Positions 8,707 to 17,236 of a stretch of DNA of 64,000 bases are shown piece after piece. The first letter of the stretch is position 1. Every line of letters begins with the position of its first letter. The notes under the pieces are model-generated. The model saw only the letters and a program-made list of their open reading frames with translations. It did not search any database and was not told where the DNA came from. The translations under genes and the position numbers were made by a program. The DNA lies in assembly GCF_021390545.1 (NCBI RefSeq), contig NZ_JAJUWR010000006.1, positions 170,773 through 234,772 on the forward strand. The letters run 5' to 3'. Origin of the DNA: Algoriphagus sp. AGSA1 (GTDB lineage: Bacteria > Bacteroidota > Bacteroidia > Cytophagales > Cyclobacteriaceae).

Positions 8707-9471
8707 TCAGTAATCTAACCACTCCTTAAATGAGGCAGCTTTAAGCCGGCTTACCAAAACTCCTTTTTTGTTTTGCTTAACATCCAACTTCAACTTTGAA
8801 TTGAAATAATTGTGCACTTGATTTATAGAGTTGATATGGACGATGTACTGCCGGTTTGCTCTAAAGAATTGTTTTGAATCAAGCTCTTCTTCCAAGGATT
8901 CCAGCGTATGGGCAATGTGATTTTTTTCACCAGTGAAGGACATCGCATAGGTAGCTCCAAATTCAGAAAAAAAATAGGAGATGGATTCCACTTGAATCTG
9001 TTTGAATCCATCCCGGTTTGTGGTGATAAACCGTGTCCTATATTCCTTTTTATTAAGCAGATTCATTATATCCTTCGGCACGTTTAGCAGTTCCTTATTG
9101 TACTTGGTCAGGTTTTCAAATTTAGTAAGGGCAAATTCCAATTCAGCTTGCTCCACGGGCTTTAACAGGTAATCAATGCTATTGTATTTAAATGCTTTAA
9201 TAGAATATTCATCGTAGGCAGTGGTGAAGATCACAGGACATTTGACTTCAACCAAATTAAAAATTTCAAAGCTGACCCCGTCGGAAAGTTGAACATCCAT
9301 AAACAATAAATCCGGTTGCTCGTTACTAGCTAGCCATTCCACCGATTTTTGGATGCTGCAGAGTACTTCCAAAATTTGATAATTGCTTCGTAAGTTTACA
9401 ATGATCCGTTTTAAGCGATTTGAATTAGCTTCTTCATCTTCAATGATTAGTATTTTTTTGATCTTATTCAT
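8707..9471 (-). CDS. LytTR-family response regulator
   Basis: A 254-residue response regulator. The receiver domain (residues 5-125) shows the acidic pair E11/D12 and phospho-acceptor D59 in LLFMDVQLSDG. It also has the conserved Lys in YLLKP. The C-terminal LytTR DNA-binding domain (about 150-254) includes SKQFFRANRQYIVHINSINQ. The start overlaps the upstream histidine kinase by 4 nt (ATGA), so they are translationally coupled and form one two-component pair. The regulated genes are not adjacent in an obvious way; the small secreted protein downstream is a candidate. Confidence 0.93.
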   Translation of the reverse strand: MNKIKKILIIEDEEANSNRLKRIIVNLRSNYQILEVLCSIQKSVEWLASNEQPDLLFMDVQLSDGVSFEIFNLVEVKCPVIFTTAYDEYSIKAFKYNSIDYLLKPVEQAELEFALTKFENLTKYNKELLNVPKDIMNLLNKKEYRTRFITTNRDGFKQIQVESISYFFSEFGATYAMSFTGEKNHIAHTLESLEEELDSKQFFRANRQYIVHINSINQVHNYFNSKLKLDVKQNKKGVLVSRLKAASFKEWLDY

Positions 9472-10568
9472 TTTAACAGTGGTATTTTTACGATAAAAGA
9501 TTTTTCTGTTTGCTCAATTTGAGGAATCCTGTCCGAGAGTATTTCGTATCTTTTAACGATGTTCTCCAATCCTACACCCGATGAAACTGGTTTTTTAAGT
9601 AAGGGTTTGATGTCGTTTTCTACAATCAATTGATCAGCCTGATCAGTATAAATCTTGATCAGCAAGGGGCTTTCCTTATCAATTCGGTTATGCTTTATCG
9701 CATTTTCAACTAGAAGCTGTAAGGTAATTGGAGGAAGATGCAGGTGCAGTTGTGTTTCTTGAATGCCAACCCTAAATTCTACTCCTTTACCCATTCTGTT
9801 TTCTAATAGAAACAGGTAGGATTTAAGGAAATTGATTTCATCATTTAGAGTTATTACCTGTTTTTTGGCGTTGATTAATAAATAGCGATAGACTTTGGCG
9901 AAATTCTCGCTGTATTCAAATCCTAATTGTTGGTCTTTAAGAATAAGTTCTGAAAGGACACTCAGGTTATTAAATACAAAGTGGGTGTCAAGTTGTAGAC
10001 GTAAGGCGTGGAGTTCTGATTGGGTTACCAATTGCTGGCTTTCAGCTGCCTTGGTTTTATATTCTGCTGCCGCTATGATTTCTTTTCGCCAATTGGAGGA
10101 TAAAAAGGTGACCGTATTCAGCATGCTGACAATCAGGGATAAAAAAACAATGGAAACTAAGACGTTTCCAATATCACTTTCAGCTGATTCCTCCGATGTA
10201 TAGCTAATACCTAAAAGTTCCATTGTTTTCATGGTTAAAAAGGCATAGACCAAAAGCAAAACGAGTAAAGAGAGTGTCTGTACACTAGTTTGAATGACCC
10301 ATCTTCGTACCGTATAAATATGCCAGGGTAATCGGCTGTTCATCTTGCGGTCAATCATCAGGAATACCTCGATGATAAAAAATGACAACAGTAAAGTGCA
10401 CACAATGTCAAATCCGATTTTTAGAGGGCTTAACCCGAGATAATAACTCCAGCTTAGATGAGGATAAATGCTGAAACTAATTAAATATATCCCTAAGAAT
10501 GTAAGTAGTATCAGTCCTATTTTTCTGGGCTTTACAAATTGAAATGTATCTTTTTTTTCATTCCTCAT
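9468..10568 (-). CDS. LytS/YehU-type sensor histidine kinase
   Basis: A 366-residue membrane kinase with about four hydrophobic segments in residues 15-165 (such as IGLILLTFLGIYLISFSIY). A helical linker leads to the His_kinase domain, with phospho-acceptor H196 in LQLDTHFVFNNLSVLSEL. The usual Pro before this His is Thr here. The ATPase N-box follows (QLLVENAIKHNR) and then the GVGLENIVKRYE G-box. It has no large periplasmic sensor, so the signal is probably sensed within the membrane. It overlaps the LytTR regulator by 4 nt and is its cognate kinase. A second such pair lies at 40941-42439. Confidence 0.92.
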   Translation of the reverse strand: MRNEKKDTFQFVKPRKIGLILLTFLGIYLISFSIYPHLSWSYYLGLSPLKIGFDIVCTLLLSFFIIEVFLMIDRKMNSRLPWHIYTVRRWVIQTSVQTLSLLVLLLVYAFLTMKTMELLGISYTSEESAESDIGNVLVSIVFLSLIVSMLNTVTFLSSNWRKEIIAAAEYKTKAAESQQLVTQSELHALRLQLDTHFVFNNLSVLSELILKDQQLGFEYSENFAKVYRYLLINAKKQVITLNDEINFLKSYLFLLENRMGKGVEFRVGIQETQLHLHLPPITLQLLVENAIKHNRIDKESPLLIKIYTDQADQLIVENDIKPLLKKPVSSGVGLENIVKRYEILSDRIPQIEQTEKSFIVKIPLLK

Positions 10569-10782
10569 ATATTTTTGGATATCCTACTGCTTTAACCCGT
10601 GTAAGGGAAGTTTTATTCCCTTTCGTGATCTTTAAAAATACTTAGCTGTTTGCGTGCAATTATAAGCTACTGATTTTAAGGTGTAGGATGCTGAGCTATT
10701 ATGTTTTATTAATTAAAAGAATTAGTCCACTTATCCTGTTTTATATGAATTTCCTAGGGTTCTGATTAAGAAGGGGATAGGT

Positions 10783-11343
10783 TTAGAATCTTAAACCTGC
10801 AGATAGCTGAATCACTCTATTGGTGACACTGGCATCTGGTTTAACATCCGTGAGTCCCAGATTGTATCTTCCTTGAATAAACAAGGGGCCGATCACTTGG
10901 AGTGTTACCCCACCGGATATAGCAAAATCAAAAGAATTTGAATTTCTTAGATTCACATTTTCTTTTTCATTCATCAAAAAAGATACTTGTGGACCTAGAT
11001 CTAGGGATAATCTATTGGGAATTAAATAGATCCGAGCCAAAATTGGAATAGAAATATAGCCTAGCTTATTCTTAAAGTCTTCCACTGCTCCATCAAGGGA
11101 GACTTCCGCTCCCAGAGTGGAGTATAGAAGTTCTGGCTGTAATGAAAGTCTTTCTGATAAGCCCAGTTCCAAGAATACCCCAGCATGGTAACTTGTGATG
11201 CTTTCTGCGTCAAAAGATGGACTTGTTCCTGCATAATTCGAGTTGTTTACCCCTCCTTTAAGGCCAAAATTCAAGCCTTGGGCAAAAGTCGCTGCAATTC
11301 CAATTACTGCGAATAGTATCGTGACACAGAGGTGTTTTTTCAT
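10783..11343 (-). CDS. porin-family outer-membrane beta-barrel protein (OmpA-like barrel, PorT type)
   Basis: About 186 residues from the ATG at 11343, chosen because it opens directly with a signal peptide (MKKHLCVTILFAVIGIAATFAQ); the frame extends upstream to 11397 without protein character. The mature sequence begins LNFGLKGGVNNSNYAG and has alternating strands (LSLQPELLYSTLG, GPLFIQGRYNLGLTDV) ending in LSAGLRF. This is the pattern of eight-stranded Bacteroidota porin-family barrels. The specific role is unknown. It stands alone, 214 nt below the histidine kinase start. Confidence 0.85.
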   Translation of the reverse strand: MKKHLCVTILFAVIGIAATFAQGLNFGLKGGVNNSNYAGTSPSFDAESITSYHAGVFLELGLSERLSLQPELLYSTLGAEVSLDGAVEDFKNKLGYISIPILARIYLIPNRLSLDLGPQVSFLMNEKENVNLRNSNSFDFAISGGVTLQVIGPLFIQGRYNLGLTDVKPDASVTNRVIQLSAGLRF

Positions 11344-11397
11344 TTTTTTATATGTTAGGTTTATATTTCCTGTAAAATTAAAGGGCCCTTTTCCCAA

Positions 11398-11716
11398 GTG
11401 TACTCCTTTTGTGAATGAAGTGATAAAAAGGGGGGATGAGCTGTTAAATGGAAATGCTCAATTGCAGCGGCAAATTTGAAATGCTGTAAACTCTTTTCCT
11501 GACAAAATTATAGTTTGTTAGGCTTTGAAAATTCTCAGATTTCAAAAAAAGGAAGTGGGTTTAGCTAGACCAAGGCCATTCCAATTCTTGGATCGAATTT
11601 TTAAATAGATCGGTCTCGGCAGTCCAGATTCTACTAAAAGGAAGTTAGCTTTGGATACAAACCCAGGGAATAATGCCCAGAATTTTGTTGCATCACATTA
11701 TTTAATCCATTAGAAG
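11398..11716. other. 319-nt intergenic stretch whose right part duplicates 13560-13640
   Basis: No gene in 11398-11640. From about 11640 the sequence matches the region upstream of the intact SDR gene at 13641 (shared blocks TTTGGATACA and TTTTGTTGCATCA), showing that promoter and gene start were duplicated together. Confidence 0.6.
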
Positions 11717-11863
11717 ATGCAAACAGAAAAAACAGTATGCACAGTAAAATCATATCAGGGGGGAAATTCAGGTCTGGGTTTTAGTGCTGCAGCCGCTTTA
11801 CTTCAGGATAAGCAAGCCTGGCACGTTGTTATTGCCTGTAGAGATCAGAAATGTGGAGATTAA
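11717..11863 (+). pseudogene. decayed 5' copy of the SDR gene found intact at 13641
   Basis: The frame MQTEKTVCTVKSYQGGNSG matches the intact gene's opening MQTEKTVRSVIITGGNSG. The similarity continues through GLGFSAA and QAWHVV(I)IACRDQ before a stop at 11861-11863, after 48 codons. The dinucleotide motif has lost its Thr-Gly (TGG to QGG), and everything after the second strand is gone. DNA upstream is also shared with the intact copy 1.9 kb away. This is a partial duplication, or the residue of an ancestral tandem pair, and should be non-functional. Confidence 0.8.
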
Positions 11864-11955
11864 GCGGTAGAGGAGTGCTGCGGTTTTGGGTATGGAAAAG
11901 CTGAGACTATGATCAATGCCATCCAATAAATAGTGGTTTTACATCAGCTGCTCCT

Positions 11956-11976
11956 ATAGGTTTCACGGAAACCTAT
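11956..11976. other. perfect short inverted repeat (hairpin)
   Basis: ATAGGTTTC (11956-11964) and GAAACCTAT (11968-11976) are perfect complements around a 3-nt loop ACG. It lies 40 nt downstream of the minus-strand HxlR gene, so it could end that transcript, but there is no clear T-run after it on the minus strand. Confidence 0.4.
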
Positions 11977-12016
11977 GCTATTGTTGAACTATAATGCTTG
12001 GTCTCAAGTGTAAAAA

Positions 12017-12367
12017 TCATTTACCTATAATTTTTTTTCGATGTGCAATTCCCCAATCGGTTAGGTTATTGATTATGGTTTGGAGAGTTTTACCGTGTTC
12101 CGTAAGCTCATATTGAACCGATATGGGTTGCGTATCCAATACTGTTCGATTGATTAATTGATTTGTTTCCAATTCTTTTAATTCCTTACTCAACATTTTG
12201 TTGGAAATTCCGACCACATCATTCAAGATATCAGAAAACCGTCTTTTGTTGTAATAGCAAATGGAGGAAATGATGGATATTTTCCATTTTCCACTCAGCA
12301 CATCCATTGAATCCTGAACAGCCATCATCTCTTTTTTATGTTTTTCTTTTTCTAATGATTTCTGCAT
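12017..12367 (-). CDS. HxlR-family winged-helix regulator
   Basis: A 116-residue protein with the HxlR/MarR-like winged helix: VLSGKWKISIISSICYYNKRR (helix before recognition), then FSDILNDVVGISNKMLSKEL (recognition helix) and the beta wing LDTQPISVQYELTEHG. It lacks the upstream conserved Cys of sensing members, so its signal is unclear. It is divergent from the SDR gene at 12471. The 103-nt gap contains six GTTAC repeats, a likely operator for both genes. Such pairs usually repress a detoxifying oxidoreductase and themselves. Confidence 0.9.
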   Translation of the reverse strand: MQKSLEKEKHKKEMMAVQDSMDVLSGKWKISIISSICYYNKRRFSDILNDVVGISNKMLSKELKELETNQLINRTVLDTQPISVQYELTEHGKTLQTIINNLTDWGIAHRKKIIGK

Positions 12368-12370
12368 AAT

Positions 12371-12445
12371 GTTACTTCGTTACCTCAAGGTTACTGTTAC
12401 TTTTCGTTACAAAGTTACTAAAATAAATTTTGTTTATTAGGTTTG
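12371..12445. promoter_or_regulatory. sixfold GTTAC operator and SDR promoter between HxlR and SDR genes
   Basis: GTTAC occurs at 12371, 12379, 12390, 12396, 12406 and 12414, immediately upstream of the HxlR start codon. A TAGGTTTG box at 12438-12445 fits the Bacteroidota -7 consensus TAnnTTTG for the SDR gene, placing the repeats over its -33 region. Repression of both genes by HxlR is inferred. Confidence 0.6.
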
Positions 12446-12470
12446 CAACTCAAATTTCAATAATTATAAA

Positions 12471-13241
12471 ATGGACAAACTAAAAAACAAAGTAGCCGTA
12501 ATTACGGGCGGAAACAGCGGTATCGGATTTGGTATTGCAGAAGCATTTAAAAATGAAGGAGCAAAGGGAGCTATTACCGGTAGAAATCAAAACACATTAA
12601 ATAGTTCTGTTAAGGCTTTAAATTCAAATTTTATTGGGATTACAGGCGATGTTACCAATATAAATGATTTGGAGGGCATATTTAAACAAACATCAGATAG
12701 ATTTGGGGAAATTGATATTTTAGTTGTAAATGCCGGTGGCGTGGTCGATGGAGTACCTTTGGAAACCATCCTCGATATAACAGAAGATAACTATGACCAG
12801 TATATGAATTTAAATTTAAAAGGGGCTTATTTCACTGTTAAGAAAGCGCTTCCCTATCTTAAAGACGGCGCATCTGTCATTCTCATAGGTTCGAGTGCAG
12901 CACATCGCGCTTACCCCGGAATGGCAATATATGGAGCAGCCAAAGCGGCACTCATCCATTTTGCAAAAGGTTTATCTCTTGATCTCTTATCAAGAAAGAT
13001 TAGGGTGAATGCACTTTCTCCAGGGACAATTGAGACGCCTGTTTTTACAAAATTTGTACCTGAGAATCAATTGTCTCAAGTAAAACAAACCTGGTTAGAT
13101 ATTACACCATCCAATAGATTAGGACTTCCGTCAGATATTGGAAATGCTGCCGTATTTCTTGCATCGGAAGAGTCATCTTTTATCGTAGGAACAGAGATTC
13201 TTTCAGATGGTGGTTTGACCAATATGAGTCTGATGAAATAA
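12471..13241 (+). CDS. SDR-family oxidoreductase
   Basis: A 256-residue classical SDR with TGGNSGIGFG near residues 12-21, VVNAGG in the middle (the Asn of the usual NNAG is replaced by VNAG), catalytic Ser in LIGSSAAHR, and Y154-G-A-A-K158. The end (GTEILSDGGLTNM) is the canonical C-terminal signature. Cytoplasmic NAD(P)-dependent carbonyl reduction is expected. It is divergent from and probably repressed by the HxlR regulator through the GTTAC repeats. Substrate unknown. Confidence 0.92.
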   Translation: MDKLKNKVAVITGGNSGIGFGIAEAFKNEGAKGAITGRNQNTLNSSVKALNSNFIGITGDVTNINDLEGIFKQTSDRFGEIDILVVNAGGVVDGVPLETILDITEDNYDQYMNLNLKGAYFTVKKALPYLKDGASVILIGSSAAHRAYPGMAIYGAAKAALIHFAKGLSLDLLSRKIRVNALSPGTIETPVFTKFVPENQLSQVKQTWLDITPSNRLGLPSDIGNAAVFLASEESSFIVGTEILSDGGLTNMSLMK

Positions 13242-13640
13242 TCGTATGAATAGTTAGGATTCCAATGATTATATAAGGGCAAGGGTGTGTGTACTACATA
13301 TAAACATCCTTGGTCATTTTGTAAGGGATTAAATTAGTGAAACTAAATAATAAATGTGATTACCCGCAATGATGCATGCAGCCATATTTTCCTTGCTTTA
13401 TTGGCTGGAAGACCCGCCACAGCGAGGCAGACCGAAGTGGCCTTCATCACTAAAGTTTGCCAAGTCTTATTTCGCTTTGCTTCCTTGCTGGTAGAAAAGC
13501 GGATATACAAAATAATAAATATATAGATAGGTAAAATTTAGATGGCGTCCTGATTCAACTACAAGTAAGCTAGTTTTGGATACAGGTCCGGAGAACAAAT
13601 CCCAGAACTTTGTTGCATCAAATTTTAAATTTTTACAGAG
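13242..13640. other. 399-nt intergenic stretch with the duplicated promoter block
   Basis: No gene seen. 13560-13640 matches about 11640-11716, the region before the decayed copy of the following SDR gene. Confidence 0.5.
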
Positions 13641-14636
13641 ATGCAAACAGAAAAAACAGTTCGATCGGTTATCATAACAGGGGGAAATTCAGGTCTGGGT
13701 TTTAGTGCTGCAACTGCATTACTTCGATATAAGCAAGCCTGGCATGTTATTATTGCCTGTAGGGATCAGGAACGTGGGGCGTCGGCGGTGAAAAAATTAA
13801 GTCGTATTGGTTCGGGAAATGTGGAGGCTATATCATTGGCTCTGGCCTCTCTGGCCTCGATACGTGCTTTTACGAATACGATTGAGCAACGATTAAGTGC
13901 AGGAGACTTACCTCCTTTGTACAGTGTAATATGCAATGCAGGAACACAAGGAGCAACGAAGTTTACCGTGGATGGATTTGAATCGACCTTTGGTGTGAAT
14001 CACTTGGGGCATTATTTATTGGTGAACCTACTGCTACCTTTGCTGGCTAAACCCACACGTATCGTTGTGATAGCAAGTGGTGTGCACGATCCGGTACAGT
14101 TGGACGCTGTACCCATGGCTACCGTTCCTGCTCCGGCTTGGAATACGCCAATGGAATTGTCAAAAGGCAATCTTGGTATAGAAGCTTCAAATGATGATGA
14201 AACAGCCGATATGGGTCGGAGATATGCTACGTCAAAACTCGCAAACATGTATTTCACCTATGGATTAGCATCACGGTTACCCGAAGGAATTACCGTTAAT
14301 GCCTTTGACCCGGGGTTAATGCCAGGAACGGGTCTTGCGCGTGAATATTCACCTGTGATGCGTTTTATGTGGTACCGCATCATGCCACATATGTTGACTG
14401 TCATGCGTTTGCTGATTAAAAATGTCCATACTTCCAAAGAATCAGGTGCTTCACTGGCAAGGTTGGTTACAGATCCTGAATTGGTCGGAACTAACGGAAA
14501 ATATTATGAGGGGATGAAAGAGATTCCTTCCTCCAAAGCTTCCTATGATGTAAATTCTGCCGATGAACTTTGGGATGACAGTGCCGTTCTTACGGGGTTG
14601 ACTGAACCAAACGCTAGTACTAATTCATCTCGTTAA
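13641..14636 (+). CDS. SDR-family oxidoreductase, long (retinol/protochlorophyllide-reductase-like)
   Basis: A 331-residue SDR, longer than the classical 250. It has TGGNSGLGF at 13-21, an ACRDQERG segment after strand 2 (Arg suggests NADP preference), VCNAGTQG in the middle, FGVNHLGHYLLVNLLLP, VVIASGVHDP and the catalytic Y195-A-T-S-K199. The ACR-x-x and GVNHLGH features are those of the light-dependent-protochlorophyllide-reductase/retinol-dehydrogenase-like SDR group; the true substrate is unknown. A decayed copy of its first 48 codons plus promoter lies at 11640-11863. A broken AraC gene follows 51 nt downstream, like the AraC/reductase operon at 4.6-6.5 kb. Confidence 0.9.
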   Translation: MQTEKTVRSVIITGGNSGLGFSAATALLRYKQAWHVIIACRDQERGASAVKKLSRIGSGNVEAISLALASLASIRAFTNTIEQRLSAGDLPPLYSVICNAGTQGATKFTVDGFESTFGVNHLGHYLLVNLLLPLLAKPTRIVVIASGVHDPVQLDAVPMATVPAPAWNTPMELSKGNLGIEASNDDETADMGRRYATSKLANMYFTYGLASRLPEGITVNAFDPGLMPGTGLAREYSPVMRFMWYRIMPHMLTVMRLLIKNVHTSKESGASLARLVTDPELVGTNGKYYEGMKEIPSSKASYDVNSADELWDDSAVLTGLTEPNASTNSSR

Positions 14637-14687
14637 TAGAGAGGGGTAGAAGGAATACATCAATTCTTGAATTTTTATCTTTATAAA

Positions 14688-15491
14688 ATGGCAACACATA
14701 AGCTTGTGAAAATAAACACCATTTCCGAAGCACATCAGTTTCTGGGATTGCCTAAGCCTGAAAATCCACTTATCAGCGGTGTGATTTTGATGATGGGATT
14801 CTCTTCTTCATGGCTCCAAGACAGGTGATGAGTGCAGAAATAGTATATGAGGCTTTGGCTGCGCCGCCCTCTGGCTGGGTAGTGCTCCTACACACCGATT
14901 TCCTATGGAATACAGGACTTGCCCAAACCATAAAAAAGTATGATTTTTTCGACTATACGGCAAATGAAGCCCTGTTTTTATAAGGAAGAAGCCATTCTTA
15001 ATGGCATTATACTAAGTATTCAAAGCGAATACCTTTCAAACGTAGATAAGTTCAGCAAACAGATCATCATTACACATCTGGAAAATTTACTGAGTTACGC
15101 AGAGCGATTTTACAACCGTCAGTTTATCACAAGAGAACAAAACCATCATCCCGTTTTAGAACGGTTGGAGGATTTGCTCAATTATTATTTTGCCGATGGT
15201 GGATTGATTTCAAAAGGGCTGCCTACTGTTCATTTCATTGCGGAAGAACTGAATAGTTCACCCATTCCAAAAACTTTGTCGGGACAAAGTACCCAGCAAT
15301 TCATCCACGAAAAAATCATTGAGAAAGCTAAAGAATAATTATCCACAATGGAATTATCCATCAACGAAATTGCTTATTTATTAGGCTTTGAGCAACCACA
15401 ATCCTTCAATATGTTATCCAAGCAAAAAACAGATCAAACGCCATTGGAATTTAGAAGGCCTGTAATTAAATGCTACAGTTTTAAAAACTGA
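14688..15491 (+). pseudogene. AraC-family regulator, multiply broken
   Basis: Conceptual reading from the ATG at 14688 aligns with the intact AraC at 5551: a start around ISEAHQFLGLPKPENPL, a WVVLLHTDFLWNTGL-like middle and TIKKYDFFDYTANEALF. It then continues in another frame to FSKQIIITHLENLLSYAERF. Damage: a large deletion in the sensor region, frameshifts near 14810 and 14975, loss of about 5 residues in the first HTH (SPIPKTLSG against SPNYLNGVLKTLTG), and an in-frame TAA at 15336 where the homologue has Ile. The last HTH and a TPLEFR end are still readable up to 15491. It follows the SDR gene at 13641 and was probably its regulator. Confidence 0.85.
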
Positions 15492-15551
15492 TTGGCCCAT
15501 CTTTTACCATAGCAAAATCTCACCGAAATTTCCTCAGCGTAACTTGAGCCT

Positions 15552-16121
15552 ATGAAAGCTTTTATTGATTATATTTCACAGTTTGGTGACTTAAACCAGC
15601 ATCAAATAGATTTCATTCTGGGAAAAGCAACAAGGTATGATCTTCGAAAAGGAGAATATTTTTCTGAAGCCGGAAAAATTCCAACCCGGGTTGGATTTGT
15701 TCTGGAAGGCATAATGCGTTTCTGTTATTTCAACAACAAAGGAGATGAAATAACACATTTATTTATGGAAGAAAATAACTTTGTCACGGACTATCAAAAG
15801 TTTGAAGAACAGGTGGAAGCTTCCGAATATGTACAGGCAATTACCGATTGTAAGTTGCTTATTTTTTCAAAAAAAGATTGGGACGATATTTCAAATACAA
15901 TTATAGGTTGGGATACACTGGTAGAAAAAATTTACAAAAAATGCCTGATTGAAACACTGGATCGACGGAGTCCCTTGGTCTCGGAAGATGCCACTACCCG
16001 TTATTTAACATTCATTGAAAAATTCCAGACCCTTATCAATCGCATTCCCCTTTCGTATGTCGCTTCATATCTGGGGATTACGCAGCAGTCACTAAGCAGA
16101 ATAAGAAAAAATATCCGCTAA
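15552..16121 (+). CDS. Crp/Fnr-family regulator
   Basis: A 189-residue cyclic-nucleotide-binding-fold regulator of the short Bacteroidota type. The sensor beta-roll covers residues 20-115 (LRKGEYFSEAGKIPTRVGFV, VLEGIMRFCYFNN). The C-terminal HTH is the stretch IPLSYVASYLGITQQSLSRI. There are no iron-sulphur cysteines, so it is Crp-like rather than Fnr-like; most of these lack the cAMP-contact Arg and bind unknown ligands. The SDR gene follows after 79 nt, with a perfect palindrome in the gap, suggesting direct regulation. Confidence 0.88.
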   Translation: MKAFIDYISQFGDLNQHQIDFILGKATRYDLRKGEYFSEAGKIPTRVGFVLEGIMRFCYFNNKGDEITHLFMEENNFVTDYQKFEEQVEASEYVQAITDCKLLIFSKKDWDDISNTIIGWDTLVEKIYKKCLIETLDRRSPLVSEDATTRYLTFIEKFQTLINRIPLSYVASYLGITQQSLSRIRKNIR

Positions 16122-16130
16122 CATCTCTTT

Positions 16131-16144
16131 TTACCATTTGGTAA
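16131..16144. promoter_or_regulatory. palindrome TTACCA-TT-TGGTAA, candidate regulator site
   Basis: A perfect 6+6 inverted repeat with a 2-nt spacer, 9 nt after the Crp/Fnr gene and 57 nt before the SDR start. A half-site TTTTACCAT also appears upstream of the Crp/Fnr gene (near 15504). Binding by the Crp/Fnr protein is inferred. Confidence 0.4.
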
Positions 16145-16200
16145 CTGTTTTCTTTTTTCAGATTCCAACCTTTGCATCATTAAATTAAACCAACAGAATA

Positions 16201-17064
16201 ATGAACCGGAAAATAGTATTAATAACGGGAACAAATAGTGGATTTGGATGGCTAACCGCTAACAGTGTTGCAGCTTTAGGGCATAAAGTTTACGCCACCA
16301 TGAGAGATACGAGCGGAAAGAATGCCGATAAAGCAAAAGCCTTAGCTCAGGTTGAAAACATCACTGTTTTGGATGTTTCGTTAACGGAAGAAGAAAGTGT
16401 GAAAAATGCCATTGACACTATTATCGCTAAAGAAGGAACCCTAGATGTGTTGGTTAACAATGCGGGTTCAGCGATGTTTGGTGTTGCAGAAAGTTTCACC
16501 ACTGAGGACGTACAGTGGATGTTCGATGTCAATGTTACCGCCCCCTGGAGATTGATGAAATTGGTATTGCCATACATGCGCAAACAATCAGAAGGTTTGA
16601 TCATCAATGTTTCAAGCGGGTGGGGTAGATTCTCCGCTCCTTTTTCAGTGGTGTATGCCGCCTCAAAGTTTGGACTGGAGGGTTTGAGTGAGGGCTTACA
16701 CTATGAAGTGCGGCCATTAGGCGTTGACGTAGCCATTATCCAACCCGGTGCTTTCCCCACAGAGATGTCCCAAAAGATCCGATTTGGCTCGGATACCTCA
16801 GTGGTTGACGGTTACAAAGCAATAGCAGATGTTCCAAACAAAATGGGTAGTGCCCGTGGTCAGATGTTTGACACTGTAAAACCCGACCCTCAGGATGTGG
16901 CAGATGCAGTAGTCAACCTGATCAACTTACCAATAGGAGAACGGCCGCTAAGAACAGTTGTTGACCCATCCACAGGAGAAATCGTCAGGGCTGCCAATGA
17001 AGCCGTAGAAGCTGAATACGCAAAAGCCATGACAGCATTTGGAATGAAAGAGCTTTTGGGTTGA
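16201..17064 (+). CDS. SDR-family oxidoreductase
   Basis: A 287-residue SDR with TGTNSGFGW at 8-16, LVNNAGSAMFG in the middle, Ser in NVSSGWGRF and Y152-A-A-S-K156 (VVYAASKFGLEG). The long C-terminal tail (PLRTVVDPSTGEIVRAANEA) is typical of the oxidoreductase subgroup close to 17-beta-hydroxysteroid dehydrogenases. It is probably in a regulatory unit with the Crp/Fnr gene upstream. A strong bidirectional terminator follows. Substrate unknown. Confidence 0.9.
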   Translation: MNRKIVLITGTNSGFGWLTANSVAALGHKVYATMRDTSGKNADKAKALAQVENITVLDVSLTEEESVKNAIDTIIAKEGTLDVLVNNAGSAMFGVAESFTTEDVQWMFDVNVTAPWRLMKLVLPYMRKQSEGLIINVSSGWGRFSAPFSVVYAASKFGLEGLSEGLHYEVRPLGVDVAIIQPGAFPTEMSQKIRFGSDTSVVDGYKAIADVPNKMGSARGQMFDTVKPDPQDVADAVVNLINLPIGERPLRTVVDPSTGEIVRAANEAVEAEYAKAMTAFGMKELLG

Positions 17065-17082
17065 ATTATCCATTAATCAATG

Positions 17083-17119
17083 AAAATCTCTTTCTGCACA
17101 AGGCAGAAAGAGATTTTTA
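17083..17119. terminator. strong terminator between convergent SDR genes
   Basis: A perfect 14-bp stem: AAATCTCTTTCTGC (17084-17097) with GCAGAAAGAGATTT (17103-17116), loop ACAAG, followed by T residues on the plus strand and by TTTT on the minus strand. It can serve the plus-strand SDR gene and the convergent minus-strand SDR gene. Confidence 0.85.
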
Positions 17120-17236
17120 TTTGCAGTTATCAAAAAAAATATAGTTGGTTATCCGCTTTATTGCCAATAACTAAATGAAAAAGGTATGGGGATCGATTTC
17201 ACCTGTTGTTGGCTGTCATCTATGGACGGAGATCAA

